NCBI GenBank assembly: GCA_963749675.1
Contig: CAVVNT010000002.1
Location: forward strand, 568,942 to 632,941
DNA: 64,000 nucleotides
Reading direction: 5' to 3'
Source of the DNA: Roseitranquillus sp963749675
GTDB taxonomy: Bacteria; Pseudomonadota; Alphaproteobacteria; Rhodobacterales; Rhodobacteraceae
Part shown: positions 27,190 through 37,100 of the stretch, piece after piece
Position numbering within the stretch: the first letter of the stretch is position 1
How the letters are laid out: every line of letters begins with the position of its first letter
Notes under the pieces: generated by a model
Seen by the model: only the letters and a program-made list of their open reading frames with translations
Told to the model about the DNA's origin: nothing
The model's database searches: none
Position numbers and translations under genes: made by a program

Positions 27190-27651
27190 GAAGCAGCATC
27201 CGCTGAAGTTCCTTGCCGGATACCGCGGCCGGTTCCTGCAATGCGACGCCTACCAGTCCTACACCGCGCTGACCGAGCGCGCGAACGGTCCGTGGCAACT
27301 GGTCCATTGCTGGACCCATGTCCGCCGCCGCTTCGTGACGCGCTTCGAGAACGAGGGCTCCCCCATCGCCGAGGAGATGCTGCGCCAGCTCGCGGCCCTC
27401 TACGGGGTCGAGAAGACCGAGCGCGGCAAGGATCCGTCCATCCGCCTCGCCGCCCGACGCGAGCAGTCCGCCCCGATCGTCGCCGCGCTCAAGCCGTGGC
27501 TGGAGCCCCAGCTCTCCCGTATCCCGCAGAAATCCCGGCTGGCCGAGGACATCCGCTACGCCTCGCGCACTGGCCCGGCCTGATCCGCTTCCTCAGACGG
27601 CACCCTCGAACTCGACACCAACCCGGTCGAGAACCAGATCCGTCCGATCGC
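27190..27651 (+). pseudogene. IS66 transposase (TnpC) catalytic fragment, left part
   Basis: Contains the IS66 catalytic core block LAGYRGRFLQCDAYQSYTAL, then HCWTHVRRRF and a helical stretch to RLAEDIRYASRTG. After a frameshift near 27585 come DGTLELDTNPVENQIRPIA. At that point (27651) the sequence stops matching IS66 and a recombinase element begins. The same protein resumes at 30258, so this and that fragment were once one gene. Confidence 0.75.
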
Positions 27652-27716
27652 GACGAGGCGTTCATTGTGCCCCCCTTCTTCAAGTGTCTGGAAACATGGA
27701 GAGTTGGTTCTTCGGA

Positions 27717-29792
27717 TCAGGCCGACACGGGCGTCCTTTCCGTCTCAGTGCGATGCTGACGGTGTCGTCTTCGAGGTCGATCGCCCGGAATCTGATACGG
27801 CGCGCCGGGCACGACCTGCTCGGCAGGCAGAACGTGCTCTCTGATGAGCCTGCGGATGGCGTGGTTGGTCGCGCCGAGCTTCGCCGCGGCTTCGCTCATG
27901 GTGAGCCATTCGCCGTTCTTCTCGGCGGAACGGTGGGCGTGCATGCCGTGGACCTTCCGGGTGGAGCCGACGCGGTGCGGCGTCCAGGTCTTTCCCTGTC
28001 CCGTGCGGATGGCCATCCGGTTGAGCGAGGCGGCGATGTCGGCGTACGACCAGCGGCCCGCCATCCGGGCCATGACCGCGAGCGCTTCCTCCGGGGTCCG
28101 GCGGCCGTGCTCGCCGGTCTTCGGCTTGCGGACGCGCAGCTGCGAGTGCGCGCCGCCGCGCCAGGGGATGGTCAGGATGACCTCGCGCGACACCTCGCCG
28201 ACGTCGACGATGATGTCGGTCACCAGAGCGCGCAGGAGCTTCTGGCGTGCGCGCATCGTGACGCCGGGCGCACTCCAGGCGCCGGCGGGAGCGTCGGCAA
28301 GGCCGGTGAAGTCCGGTGCTGGCGCGGCGGACACCGGCAAAGCCAGCGCCTCGAGACGTTCGGCGCAGGCCTCGACGCGGCGGAGCGTCATCTCCCAGGC
28401 GCGCTCGAGCTGCGCCGCGATCAGGCGGTTGTCCGGGTCGCAGGCAGCGTAGCGGCGTTCCGCCAGCGAGGCATCGTGAGCCGCGCCTGCTGGAGGTCGA
28501 GCTCCGCCATCCGCCGTCTCTCGGCTTCGCCGTCTTCGTGCATGCGCTCGGCTTCCCGCGCCGCCTCGATCGCCATGGGTTCTACCGCGCGTAGGAGCTC
28601 GGCCGCGATGGCGGCATCGACCCGGGAGCCGCCGAAGGTCATGCAGCGGCCGATGCCGCGCCCGGTCTGTGCCCGATCGCAGCGATACGTGGAGCGGCCG
28701 GGCGGCCTGCCGGCATAGGCGACGGAGAGCGCCCGGCCGCAGCGTCCACATGTCAGGATGCCCGCGAGCAGGGCTCTGCCGCCGCGGCCGGACTTCGCGC
28801 CACCGGCCCAGCCGTAGGTGTTGGCCGTGAGCGTCTCCTGGTTCCGCTCGAACTCGGCCCAGCCGATGTAGCCGTCGTGGTGGTCGTGGATCAGCACGTC
28901 CCACGCCGCCCGTGGCCGGCCGTGGCCGTAGGTCTTGCGCGCCCGTCCCTCGACCATGACCACCCGCTTCTCGCTTTTGCCGTAGACGTAGGCGCCGGCG
29001 TAGAACGGGTTCTTCAGGATCGAGATCACGTTGCGGTAGCGGATCGGGGTCCACTCGAGGGAGGTCATCCGCATCGCCATTGTCACTCGGACCAATGGCG
29101 CTCCAATGGCAATCGTCCGACGGCCGCGGAAACGAGACGCCGTCGGCCGCGAGCGACAGCAGCGTCTGGCGCGCGCTGCTGAGCTGCCGGAAGCGCTCGA
29201 AGATCAGCCGGATCGTCTGCTGGAGACGCAGGTCGGGATCGAAGCCGAGGCCATGGTCCCGGCGCCAGAGGTAGCCGACGGGCACGCTGATGCGGAGCTC
29301 GCCCCGCTCTGCCTTCGCGCGCGCGGCATCGAGCATCCGCGCGCGCAGGATGCCGAGCTCGAACTCGCTGATGCTGCCCTTCATGCCGAGGAGGAGCCGG
29401 TCGTTCGGCCGACAAGGATCGTACACGCCGTCGAGGTCGATCACCCGGGCTTCGACGAGACCGCAGAGTTCCAGCAGGTGATGCCAATCGCGGCCGTTGC
29501 GGGCGAGACGGGACGCGTCGAAGCACAGCACCGCGCCGATCTCGCCGGCACAGAGCGCCGCCACCAGGCGATCGAAGCCGGGACGCGCCACCATGCCGCT
29601 CGCGGAACGGCCAAGATCATCGTCGATGACCTCGATGGCGCGGACCCCCTGGCGCCGGGCGACCTCGACCAGCTCATACTGGCGGCGCCGGCTCTCAAGG
29701 TTGGTCTCGACCTGCGTCCGGCAGGATTGCCGGACGTAGACCACGGCCTTCCTCTCGAGGACCGTCGCGGGAAGCAACTCAGACGTCGTCAT
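27717..29792 (-). pseudogene. large serine recombinase, two compensating frameshifts
   Basis: 691 codons in the nominal frame. The N-terminal resolvase domain (1-~150) is intact, with the catalytic serine in VYVRQSCRTQ (S23 region) and LGRSASGM, ASRLARNGRDWHHLLELCG and LLLGMKGSISEFELG. The central Recombinase and zinc-ribbon part reads in another frame between about 29095 and 28430 (TPIRYRNVISILKNPFYAG, CGRCGRALSVAYAG). It then returns to the first frame for the C-terminal part (SLAERRYAACDPDNRLIAAQ, MRARQKLLRALVTDIIVDVG). The protein is thus scrambled in the middle unless both shifts are sequence errors. The first 80 codons recur exactly near 62.2 kb. Confidence 0.85.
29534..29773 (-). repeat. 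240-bp segment with an exact copy at 62236-62475
   Basis: This stretch covers codons 7-86 of the serine recombinase. Read on the minus strand it is identical, base for base, to 62236-62475 on the plus strand. Identity stops sharply on both sides. Confidence 0.95.
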
Positions 29793-29943
29793 CGCTGCCT
29801 CCCGGCGCCGCGGCCTCGGCCAGCAGGCTCGCCAAGGCCGTCACCCTGGCCCGTCGCTCCGTGGTGGACATGCCGCGGAGCCTCGTGGAGTCGAACGTCA
29901 TCATCAGCTGGCGCGGCGGCGCCGGCGCCTTGGGACCGGTCAT
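29779..29943 (-). CDS. 54-aa companion protein of the recombinase element
   Basis: Starts at the ATG ending at 29943, directly after AAGGAGGAG, and reads MTGPKAPAPPRQLMMTFDST, then a helical region RLRGMSTTERRARVTALASL, ending in acidic residues. Its stop overlaps the recombinase start by 14 bp, so the two are likely coupled. I recall the same small ORF beside related recombinases, but its role is unknown; a DNA-binding or directionality role would be a guess. Confidence 0.5.
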   Translation of the reverse strand: MTGPKAPAPPRQLMMTFDSTRLRGMSTTERRARVTALASLLAEAAAPGGSDDDV

Positions 29944-30178
29944 CCTGCTCCTCCTTGGCGACGATCGCATCGCCAGGAGAGCTTCGCCGGAATCCGCGCC
30001 GGCTCAGCAGGTCATGAAGATCGCCGAGGGCCGCAATCGAGACCTGCGGCGGGCCAAGTTGCCGCATGCCGGCGCACGCGACCGGATCGAGCATCCAGGC
30101 TGGTAGGACGAGAACGTCTCCCGGGCCCACAACGAGATGAACGAAGCGGCCAGTCTCGCGCGACTGGCTCGATTCCAC
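29789..30178 (-). CDS. 129-aa companion ORF of the recombinase element
   Basis: Begins at a GTG (MESSQSRETGRFVHLVV) and includes the block PAWMLDPVACAGM and a predicted helix VSIAALGDLHDLLSRRGFRR. The last 60 residues overlap the 54-aa ORF in another frame and are low-complexity, so the true protein may be shorter if a frameshift is present. It lies first in the element, upstream of the recombinase. Function unknown. Confidence 0.45.
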   Translation of the reverse strand: MESSQSRETGRFVHLVVGPGDVLVLPAWMLDPVACAGMRQLGPPQVSIAALGDLHDLLSRRGFRRSSPGDAIVAKEEQDDRSQGAGAAAPADDDVRLHEAPRHVHHGATGQGDGLGEPAGRGRGAGRQR

Positions 30179-30257
30179 CCGAAGAGTTCGGCCGTGGAGA
30201 GGATGCCAGCGATAGTGGACGACAGCTTCCTGCCCGACATGGGCAGAATGACCAGGT

Positions 30258-30502
30258 GATCGCCCTGACCCGCAAGAACGCGCTCTTCGCCGGCAACGAG
30301 GTCGGCGCCGAGAACTGGGCCATGCCCGCCTCGCTCGTCGCCACCTGCAAGATGAGCGAACGTGAACCCCCGTCGACTACCTCGCCGACACCCTCCGGGC
30401 CATCCTCGACGGACACCCCAAATCCCGCATCGAGGACCTGATGCCCTCGCGCTACGCCCAGCCGTCAAGCCTCGCCGCATAGAGCACCGCCGTCGCGCTT
30501 AC
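30258..30502 (+). pseudogene. IS66 transposase C-terminal fragment, right part
   Basis: Continues the fragment that ended at 27651: IALTRKNALFAGNEVGAENW, then ASLVATCKMS, then after one or two single-base shifts VDYLADTLRAILDGHPKSRI and RYAQPSSLAA-stop. The IS66 end is probably at 30502, where the minus strand begins GTAAGCGCGACGG, typical of IS66 terminal repeats. A relative of this tail is at 62100-62235. Confidence 0.75.
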
Positions 30503-30712
30503 TGCCCATCCCAAAGCCCAACATCTGCTACGAGTGGACAGAATTACGCTTCAGCCGCGCTGGGAATCCCCTCGAGACTCACGGCGCTCGGGAAGGCTCT
30601 ACTAGTGTCCGGCCCGTGGGGCCACGCCACAGCGCGGCGGAAGTTGAAGCGCCGACTCACGCTGGTCGTCCGGAACTGAATATCGGCGCCAATGTTGCAG
30701 GCGATGGCCAGG

Positions 30713-31165
30713 CTATGGGTCTTGCGACACCGCCTCGCGATATACGCCCTGCTCCTTGAGAGCATCGACCACTTCCCGGGGCATGTAGCTTTCGTCGTGC
30801 TTGGCAAGTATATCGGTCGCCCGGAAGGTGCCGTCGACAAAGTTGCCGGTCCCGACCATTCCCTCGCCCTCGCCAAAGAGGTCCGGCAGGACACCGGTAT
30901 AGCTGACCGGGACGCTTGCGCCGCCGTCGGTCACGCGAAAGGTGATGGTTTCGCCGCGGCCGCGCACGAGACTGCCGTCTTCCACGAGACCGCCGATTCG
31001 GAACACCTCATTCGGCGCCGGCGGGGCCTCTGTCACCTGCGAGGGGCTGCGAAAGAAATTGATGCCGTCTCGCATGGCGTAGCCGATGATTGCAGTCGAC
31101 AGCGCCAGCGCGACGACCGCAATGGCAATGACCTGAATCCGACGCTTCTTCTTGAGGCTCTTCAC
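30713..31165 (-). CDS. ccmE: cytochrome c maturation protein CcmE, haem chaperone
   Basis: 150 aa. A basic N-terminus and one membrane helix (about 9-30) precede a periplasmic OB-fold beta-barrel (50-125). The haem-binding histidine is H123 in AKHDESYMP, with Y127 next to it. CcmE binds haem covalently and hands it to CcmF. The expected next gene, ccmF, is 8.2 kb away because of the mobile island, which starts about 210 bp after this stop. argC lies 75 bp upstream on the same strand. Confidence 0.94.
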   Translation of the reverse strand: MKSLKKKRRIQVIAIAVVALALSTAIIGYAMRDGINFFRSPSQVTEAPPAPNEVFRIGGLVEDGSLVRGRGETITFRVTDGGASVPVSYTGVLPDLFGEGEGMVGTGNFVDGTFRATDILAKHDESYMPREVVDALKEQGVYREAVSQDP

Positions 31166-31240
31166 GGCACCCTCGCTGCGCTACTAACACCTAAATAATG
31201 TCTCGGTCGACGCAGCGAAAGCTCTCCGCGACGCCGCGTC

Positions 31241-32269
31241 TCATGGGAACACGGGTGCCAGCATCAGGCCAGCCGTCTCATCCTCGCCGAGGACGAGGTT
31301 CGCGTTCTGGATTGCCTGGCCCGAGGAGCCTTTCGTCAGGTTGTCGAGCGCCGCGACAATCGTCGCACGTCCCGAAACACGATCACCCACAACGCCGATG
31401 TGGCAGAAGTTCGAGCCGCGAACGGCCCGCGTCGACGGCAACTCGCCGAATGGAAGCACGAAGACGAAGGGCTCCGCCGCATAGGCCGCTTCAAGAGCGG
31501 CATGCACCGCCTCCGCCTCGCCGCGCACATAGGCCGTTCCGAGGATCCCGCGGTTGGCGGGGATCAGATGCGGCGTGAACGTCACGTGCACGTCACGACC
31601 CGCAATCGAGCTGAACTCCTGGTCGAACTCGCCGAGATGCCGATGGGTACCGCCCGCAGAGTATGGGTGGCATCCTTCGGAAAGCTCGGCATGCAGCAGG
31701 TTCTCGCGCAGGCTCCGTCCGGCGCCGGAGACGCCCGTCTTTAGATCGATGACGATCGCATCGGGGTCGATGGCTCCCGACGCCAACGGCGGCCGGACAG
31801 CGTAAATGCCAGTTGCGCTGTTGCAGCCGGTGCCGGCGACGACGCGAGCCGAGCGGATCTCTTCGCGGTAAAACTCCGTAAGTCCGTAGACTGCCTCTCC
31901 CTGGACGTCGAGCGCAACGTGCTCCTTGCCGTACCATTTCCGGTATGCTTGAGGGTCGCGCAGCCGGAAATCGGCGGAAAGGTCCACGATCTTGAGGTCC
32001 CGTGGAAGGTCGCGGATCACCTCCTGGCTGGTGCCGTGCGGCAGAGCGCAGAAGGCGATGTCGATCGATCCGAAGTCGATCTGGTCGATCGTCACTAGGT
32101 CAGGCAGATCCAGATGACGCAGGAACGGGAAGACGGAACTCATGCTCTGGCCGGCCTTCCGGTCGGCGGCGAGCGCGGTAATCCGCATCGATGGATGCGT
32201 GGCAATCAGCCGGACCAGCTCGGCGCCGGTATAGCCACTCGCGCCCAGAATGGCGACGTTGTGTGTCAT
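31241..32269 (-). CDS. argC: N-acetyl-gamma-glutamyl-phosphate reductase
   Basis: 342 aa. Reduces N-acetylglutamyl-phosphate in arginine synthesis. The NADP-binding motif GASGYTGAEL is at residues 9-18. The catalytic cysteine is C149 in VAGTGCNSATG, and the HRHLGEFDQE histidine block follows. The last 80 residues carry the conserved SNFCHIGV and DNLTKGSSGQAIQNANL blocks. It is probably transcribed with murI upstream and ccmE downstream. Confidence 0.95.
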   Translation of the reverse strand: MTHNVAILGASGYTGAELVRLIATHPSMRITALAADRKAGQSMSSVFPFLRHLDLPDLVTIDQIDFGSIDIAFCALPHGTSQEVIRDLPRDLKIVDLSADFRLRDPQAYRKWYGKEHVALDVQGEAVYGLTEFYREEIRSARVVAGTGCNSATGIYAVRPPLASGAIDPDAIVIDLKTGVSGAGRSLRENLLHAELSEGCHPYSAGGTHRHLGEFDQEFSSIAGRDVHVTFTPHLIPANRGILGTAYVRGEAEAVHAALEAAYAAEPFVFVLPFGELPSTRAVRGSNFCHIGVVGDRVSGRATIVAALDNLTKGSSGQAIQNANLVLGEDETAGLMLAPVFP

Positions 32270-32308
32270 GACGATGTCCTTGCTGCGAAAGGGTGATGCG
32301 AGCCGCGT

Positions 32309-33136
32309 TCAAGCGGCATGGAACTCCACCTTTCGCCGGAGGAAGTGCGTCGCCCGGTCGGACACGCGCCGCGGATCGCCGGTCGTCAGGCACATCGGCA
32401 CCGCCCCCTCGCCCAGAATATCGGGATGGCGATCTAGGTAGTCCGAAAGGCTCGCCGCGACGAGATCGGGCTGACTGAACACCTTTACCTCCGGGCCAAG
32501 GGCGTTCTGGAACACGTCTTGTACCAGAGGATAGTGCGTGCAGCCAAGCACCGCTGCATCCGGATCAGGCATCTTGCGCCTGAGCGCGTCGACATGGGAA
32601 CGTACCAGCGCCTCGGCCAGGATCATGTCGCCCTCCTCGATGGCGTCGACGACGCCGCCGCAGGCTTGGGCCTCGACATCGACGCCGATCGCCCGAAACG
32701 CGAGCTCGCGCTGGAACGCCCGGCTCCGGACCGTTGCCGGCGTGGCGAAGAGGGCGACGTGATTTAAGCCAACCTCGCGGGGTGGCGAGTTGTCGCCCCA
32801 TTGCCGCTCGGTCAATGCCTCGATCAAAGGTACGAAGACGCCCAGAACACGCTTGTCCTTCGGCACCCAGCTTTCCTGCATCCGTCTCAACGCCGCGGCG
32901 CTGGCCGTGTTGCAGGCCAAAATCACCAGGTCGCACCCCGCCTGCCACAGACGCTCGACACCACGTGTGGTGAGTTCGTAGATGTCGTCCGCCTCGCGAA
33001 CGCCGTACGGCGTATTGGCGTTGTCGCCAAAGTAGACGAAGGGCACGCGCGGCAGGCGCTTCGCGACCGCGTCAAGAACGGTCAGGCCGCCCAACCCCGA
33101 GTCAAAGATACCGACTGCTATGACCGGCCTCCGCAA
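32309..33136 (-). CDS. murI: glutamate racemase
   Basis: 275 aa. Makes D-glutamate for peptidoglycan. The two catalytic cysteines are C75 (LACNTASA) and C198 (GCTHYP), and the FDSGLGG substrate loop is at 11-17. Length and motif spacing are normal. It ends 39 bp before the argC start, on the same strand. Confidence 0.93.
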   Translation of the reverse strand: MRRPVIAVGIFDSGLGGLTVLDAVAKRLPRVPFVYFGDNANTPYGVREADDIYELTTRGVERLWQAGCDLVILACNTASAAALRRMQESWVPKDKRVLGVFVPLIEALTERQWGDNSPPREVGLNHVALFATPATVRSRAFQRELAFRAIGVDVEAQACGGVVDAIEEGDMILAEALVRSHVDALRRKMPDPDAAVLGCTHYPLVQDVFQNALGPEVKVFSQPDLVAASLSDYLDRHPDILGEGAVPMCLTTGDPRRVSDRATHFLRRKVEFHAA

Positions 33137-33191
33137 TGGACTGAAAGAGGGATAGGTCGCGAATCACGTGAAGTCCATCGCGCCGGCCGCG

Positions 33192-34160
33192 CTATGTCGC
33201 GCGGTGTCGCGCTTCGAACTCGAAGCCGTAACCCATGTCCCGGATCGGCTTCGGCGACAGCGCGTAGGTCTCTCGTCGAAGGAAGTCCATCATTGCCCTG
33301 GGGTGGTGCCGGTAATGCGCCAGCAGCGCCGGGTCGATGGGCCGGCCAATGGCGACCCTCACCGGCTCTCGCGACTTCGCCCTGAATTCCCGCAACAGCA
33401 GCGCCAGACGCAAGGTGCAGTGCACATGGCTTGCGATCTGAAAGATCCGCGAGTTCGCGCCGTCGAAATAAATCGGCACGACGGCCGCGCCCGAACGGGA
33501 GATCATCTTGGCGGTGAAACTCCTCCAGCCGGGATCCATCGGCCGGCCGAACGGTTTCGACGAGGTCGAAACGGTACCGCCAGGGAAAACCCCGATCGCA
33601 CCGCCCAACGAAAGATGTCTCAGCGCTGCCTTGCGCGTCTCGATGTTCGCGAGCAGAGCCTCCTCTGTCTGCGCGAAATGGATTGGCAGCACCACCTCCT
33701 CCAGTTCGGCGGCCCTGCGAAACACACTGTTGGCAAGGATGCGAAAGTTCCGGCCGCGCACCTCGGACAGGATATGCCCCATCACCAGCCCATCCAGTAC
33801 GCCGTAGGGGTGGTTGGCGACCACGACCAGCGGCTCCTGGCGCGGGATCTCGGAAAGACTTCCCGAGACCATCTCGAGTTGGACGCCCATCCGGGCGACC
33901 ATGACCTCCCAGAAGTCGCGGCCGCTCGTCAGCTCATCCTCGTAGCCTCTGGCGCGGCGGATCAAGCCGAGGCGGCCGGTGGCGTTCTCGACTGTCCTGA
34001 TGACCGCTCGTCCCCCGCGAGTCTCGGCGGACGTCGCGTAGGAGATGCTGCGGGTCGAGGGCGTCTCTGGAACACGATGCGCGGTCATGGGCAAAGTGAC
34101 TACGTCAGCGAGATGACGATTCTCTGACAGCGCGCGGACGCGGCCAATATTGCCGGTCAT
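33192..34160 (-). CDS. 1-acyl-glycerol-3-phosphate-type acyltransferase family protein
   Basis: 322 aa. The acyltransferase signature NHPYGVLDG (HX4D, about 116-124) and the FPGGTVST block (about 193-200) are present, with a third block VPIYFDGAN. This is the lysophospholipid/ornithine-lipid acyltransferase group; the exact acceptor is unknown. Its ATG overlaps the stop of the oxidoreductase gene upstream (ATGA), which fixes the start and suggests co-transcription. The first 45 residues are poorly conserved and may be a cytoplasmic extension. Confidence 0.82.
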   Translation of the reverse strand: MTGNIGRVRALSENRHLADVVTLPMTAHRVPETPSTRSISYATSAETRGGRAVIRTVENATGRLGLIRRARGYEDELTSGRDFWEVMVARMGVQLEMVSGSLSEIPRQEPLVVVANHPYGVLDGLVMGHILSEVRGRNFRILANSVFRRAAELEEVVLPIHFAQTEEALLANIETRKAALRHLSLGGAIGVFPGGTVSTSSKPFGRPMDPGWRSFTAKMISRSGAAVVPIYFDGANSRIFQIASHVHCTLRLALLLREFRAKSREPVRVAIGRPIDPALLAHYRHHPRAMMDFLRRETYALSPKPIRDMGYGFEFEARHRAT

Positions 34161-37100
34161 TCCGCGGCGCGCACCAGTTCGGGTCCACCCGCCCGCAGTA
34201 ATGCCAGAAGCTCCTCCCGCCGCTTCTCGGCCTTCGCTGCGTTCGCCATCTTGACCGGACCGAAGCCGCGGATCTCGAGCGGCAGCTCGGCCAGCGCCAC
34301 GGCGACGTCGCGGGTGCGAGAGGTCACGCTGGTCAGCACGACCTCCATGTCCGCCTCGTACTGCCGGATGAGCGCGCGCTCCATCTTGCGCTCCTCACTG
34401 TGGCCGAACGGATCGAGCCAAGAGCCGCGCAGACCGCGCCCGGCGGCGAGCAGCGGATAGAGGCGCTCGACCCAAGATCCGAAGCGGCGTTTCTTCGGCC
34501 GGCCGTCAGACCCCTCCTTCGCAAAGATCGGCGGGGCGAGATGATAGGACAGCTTCAAGTCGCCACCGAACGTATTCTCCGCCTTTGCTCGCGTCTGGAG
34601 ATGCAGACGCGCAACCTCGTATTCGTCCTTGTAGGCGAGCAACTTGTGATATCCCAGCGCCACCGCCTCCCTCAGACGGGGATCTTCCAAACGGTCGACC
34701 ATCGCCCGATACCGCCGCGCCAACCTCTTGCCTTGGTAGTCGGTGAGGTGACGCTCGCGAAACGCGACCCGCTCCTCCGGCGTCCTGGGCTTTTCCACGA
34801 CCCGTGGACTGGCCAGCCGCTCGACATCCCGCGGATGCAGCGCCGCCCAGCGCCCAAGCTCGAACGCCCTCCTGTTCGCGTCGACAGCGGCTCCGTTGAG
34901 CTCGATCGACCGTTCCAGCGCCTCGTGTCCGACCGGGATCAGCCCCTTCTGCCACGCGGCGCCCAGAAGCATCATGTTCGAGAAGATCGAGTCGCCCATC
35001 ACCGCCCGCGCAAGCTCGCTCGCGTCGAACAGCGTGAGGTGCTCCCTCAGCCGCCTCTCGAGCGAAAGGGCAAGTTGTTCCGATGGGATCCGGAACTCGG
35101 TGTTCCGCGTGAAGTCGCCGGTAATGATCTCGTGGCTGTTCACCACGCCTCCGGTCCTGCCGGTCTTCATCAGACCCAGCGTCTTGCCGCCGGCGCTGAC
35201 CACCAGGTCGCCGCCGATCAGCGCGTCGCATTCGCCCGTGGCGACCCGGATCGCACTGATGTGCGCGGGGTCGTCGGCGATGCGGCAGTGGATGTGCACC
35301 GCCCCGCCCTTCTGCGCGAGGCCCGCCATCTCCATCATCCCGGCGCCCTTGCCGTCGATGTGCGCGGCCATGGCCAACACCGCGCCGATCGTCACGACGC
35401 CAGTGCCGCCGACGCCGGTGATGACGACGTTGTGCGTACCGTCGATCCGCGGCAGCTCAGGCTCGGGCAGGTGACCGACATCAACCTCTGCGGTCGCCTC
35501 CTTGCGGGTCTCCGCCCCCTCGATCGTCACAAAGGACGGGCAGAAGCCCTTGAGGCACGAATAGTCCTTGTTGCATGCCGACTGGTCGATGGCGCGCTTG
35601 CGGCCGAGCTCGGTCTCGACCGGCACGATGGCGACGCAGTTCGACTGCACGCCGCAATCGCCGCAGCCCTCGCACACATCGGTGTTGATGAAGACACGCG
35701 TGTCGGGATCGGGGAACTTGCCGCGCTTCCGCCGGCGCCGCTTTTCGGCGGCGCAGGTTTGGATATAGAGGATCGCGCTCACCCCCTCGACCTCGCGCAT
35801 CCGCTTCTGCACGGCCTCCATGTCGGCCCGCTCGTACCAGCTGATGCCCGACGGAAAGCCCTCGCGCACCGGCTCCTCCTTCTCGTCGTAGACGACGGCG
35901 ATGTCGCCGACCCCCATCGCCTTCAACTCATGCGCGATCTGGTCAGGGCCAAGGTCGCCCTCGTTCTTTTGCCCCCCGGTCATCGCTACGGCGTCGTTGT
36001 ACAGGATCTTGTAGGTGATGTTGGTGCCGGCCGCGACGGCTGCCCGGATCGCGAGAATGCCAGAGTGGTTGTATGTTCCGTCGCCCAGGTTCTGGAAAAC
36101 GTGCGGCGTCGTCGAGAACGGCGCCTCGCCGATCCAGTTCGCGCCCTCGCCGCCCATCTGCGTGAAGCCGACAGTCGAGCGGTCCATCCACTGCACCATG
36201 TAGTGGCAGCCGATCCCGGCATAGGCGCGTGAGCCCTGCGGCACCTTGGTCGAGGTATTGTGCGGGCAGCCGGCGCAGTAGTATGGCAAGCGCGCCGCGA
36301 TATCCTGCACGTTGTCTGCGGCCTTCGCCTCCTGCAGCATCCGCATCCCGGCCTCGATACGATCCGTGCGCCGACCCTCCTCGATGAGGATTTCGCCCAG
36401 CCGCTCGGCAATCATGATCGGGTCGAGCGCATAGCGCGTCGGGAACAACTCGACCCGGCGCCCATGCTCCCAGGTGTCGCCCTTGTGCCAGCCGTAGACG
36501 CGCCGGCCGCGGCGGTCGTCGAAGATCGCCTCCTTGACCTGCACCTCGATCAGCTTGCGCTTCTCCTCGACGACGACGATCAGCTCCAGCCCCTCGGCCC
36601 AGTCGTGGAAGCTGTCGAAGTCCAGCGGAAAGGTTTGCCCGACCTTGTACGTCGTGATCCCCAGCCGCTCCGCCTCTGGTTCTTCGATCCCCAGCAGGCT
36701 CAGCGCGTGGACGAGATCAAGCCAGTTCTTGCCCGCCGCCACAAAGCCGATCTTCGCCCCCGGCTTGCCCCAGACCCGGCGGTCCATCCGGTTGGCGCGG
36801 CTGAAAGCCTCGGCCGCGAAACGCTTGAAGTCGATCATCCGCGCTTCCTGCGCGACGGGCGTGTCGATCAGGCGGATGTTGAGCCCGCTCTCCGGCATCC
36901 GGAAGTCCGGAGTGAAGAACGACATGCGGTCGGGCCTGCCATCGACCACCGCCGTCGCTTCGATCGTGTCCTTCATGGTCTTGAGGCCGACCCAGACACC
37001 GGCGAAGCGCGAGAGTGCCCAGCCGTATAGCCCGTAGTCGATAACCTCCTGCACGCCCGCGGGCGAGACAACGGGCATGTAGGCGTCGACCATCGCCCAG

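Larger units (their letters stand above)
27652..30257 (-). mobile_element. serine-recombinase element inserted in an IS66 transposase gene
   Basis: About 2.6 kb lying between two halves of one IS66 tnpC. The hexamer GATCGC occurs at both borders (27646-27651 and 30258-30263). Just inside the ends are short inverted matches: TCATTGTGCCC at 27662-27672 against TCATTCTGCCC on the other strand near 30251-30241 (10 of 11). The content is one large serine recombinase and two small overlapping ORFs upstream of it, all on the minus strand. Exact ends are uncertain because the inverted matches are offset by about four bases relative to the hexamers. Confidence 0.6.

Noticed and set aside
30544..30894. 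116-codon minus-strand frame between IS66 and ccmE
   Set aside because: Mostly overlaps ccmE in another frame, and the non-overlapping part has no ribosome site or recognisable domain.
31241..32269. argC catalytic motif GCNSAT instead of GCYPT as a defect
   Set aside because: The cysteine is kept, and as I recall ArgC proteins of this bacterial group commonly have GCN-AT here; the rest of the protein is normal.
34400..36232. 610-codon plus-strand frame inside the indolepyruvate oxidoreductase
   Set aside because: Antisense shadow; histidine/arginine/aspartate-rich and without domain.
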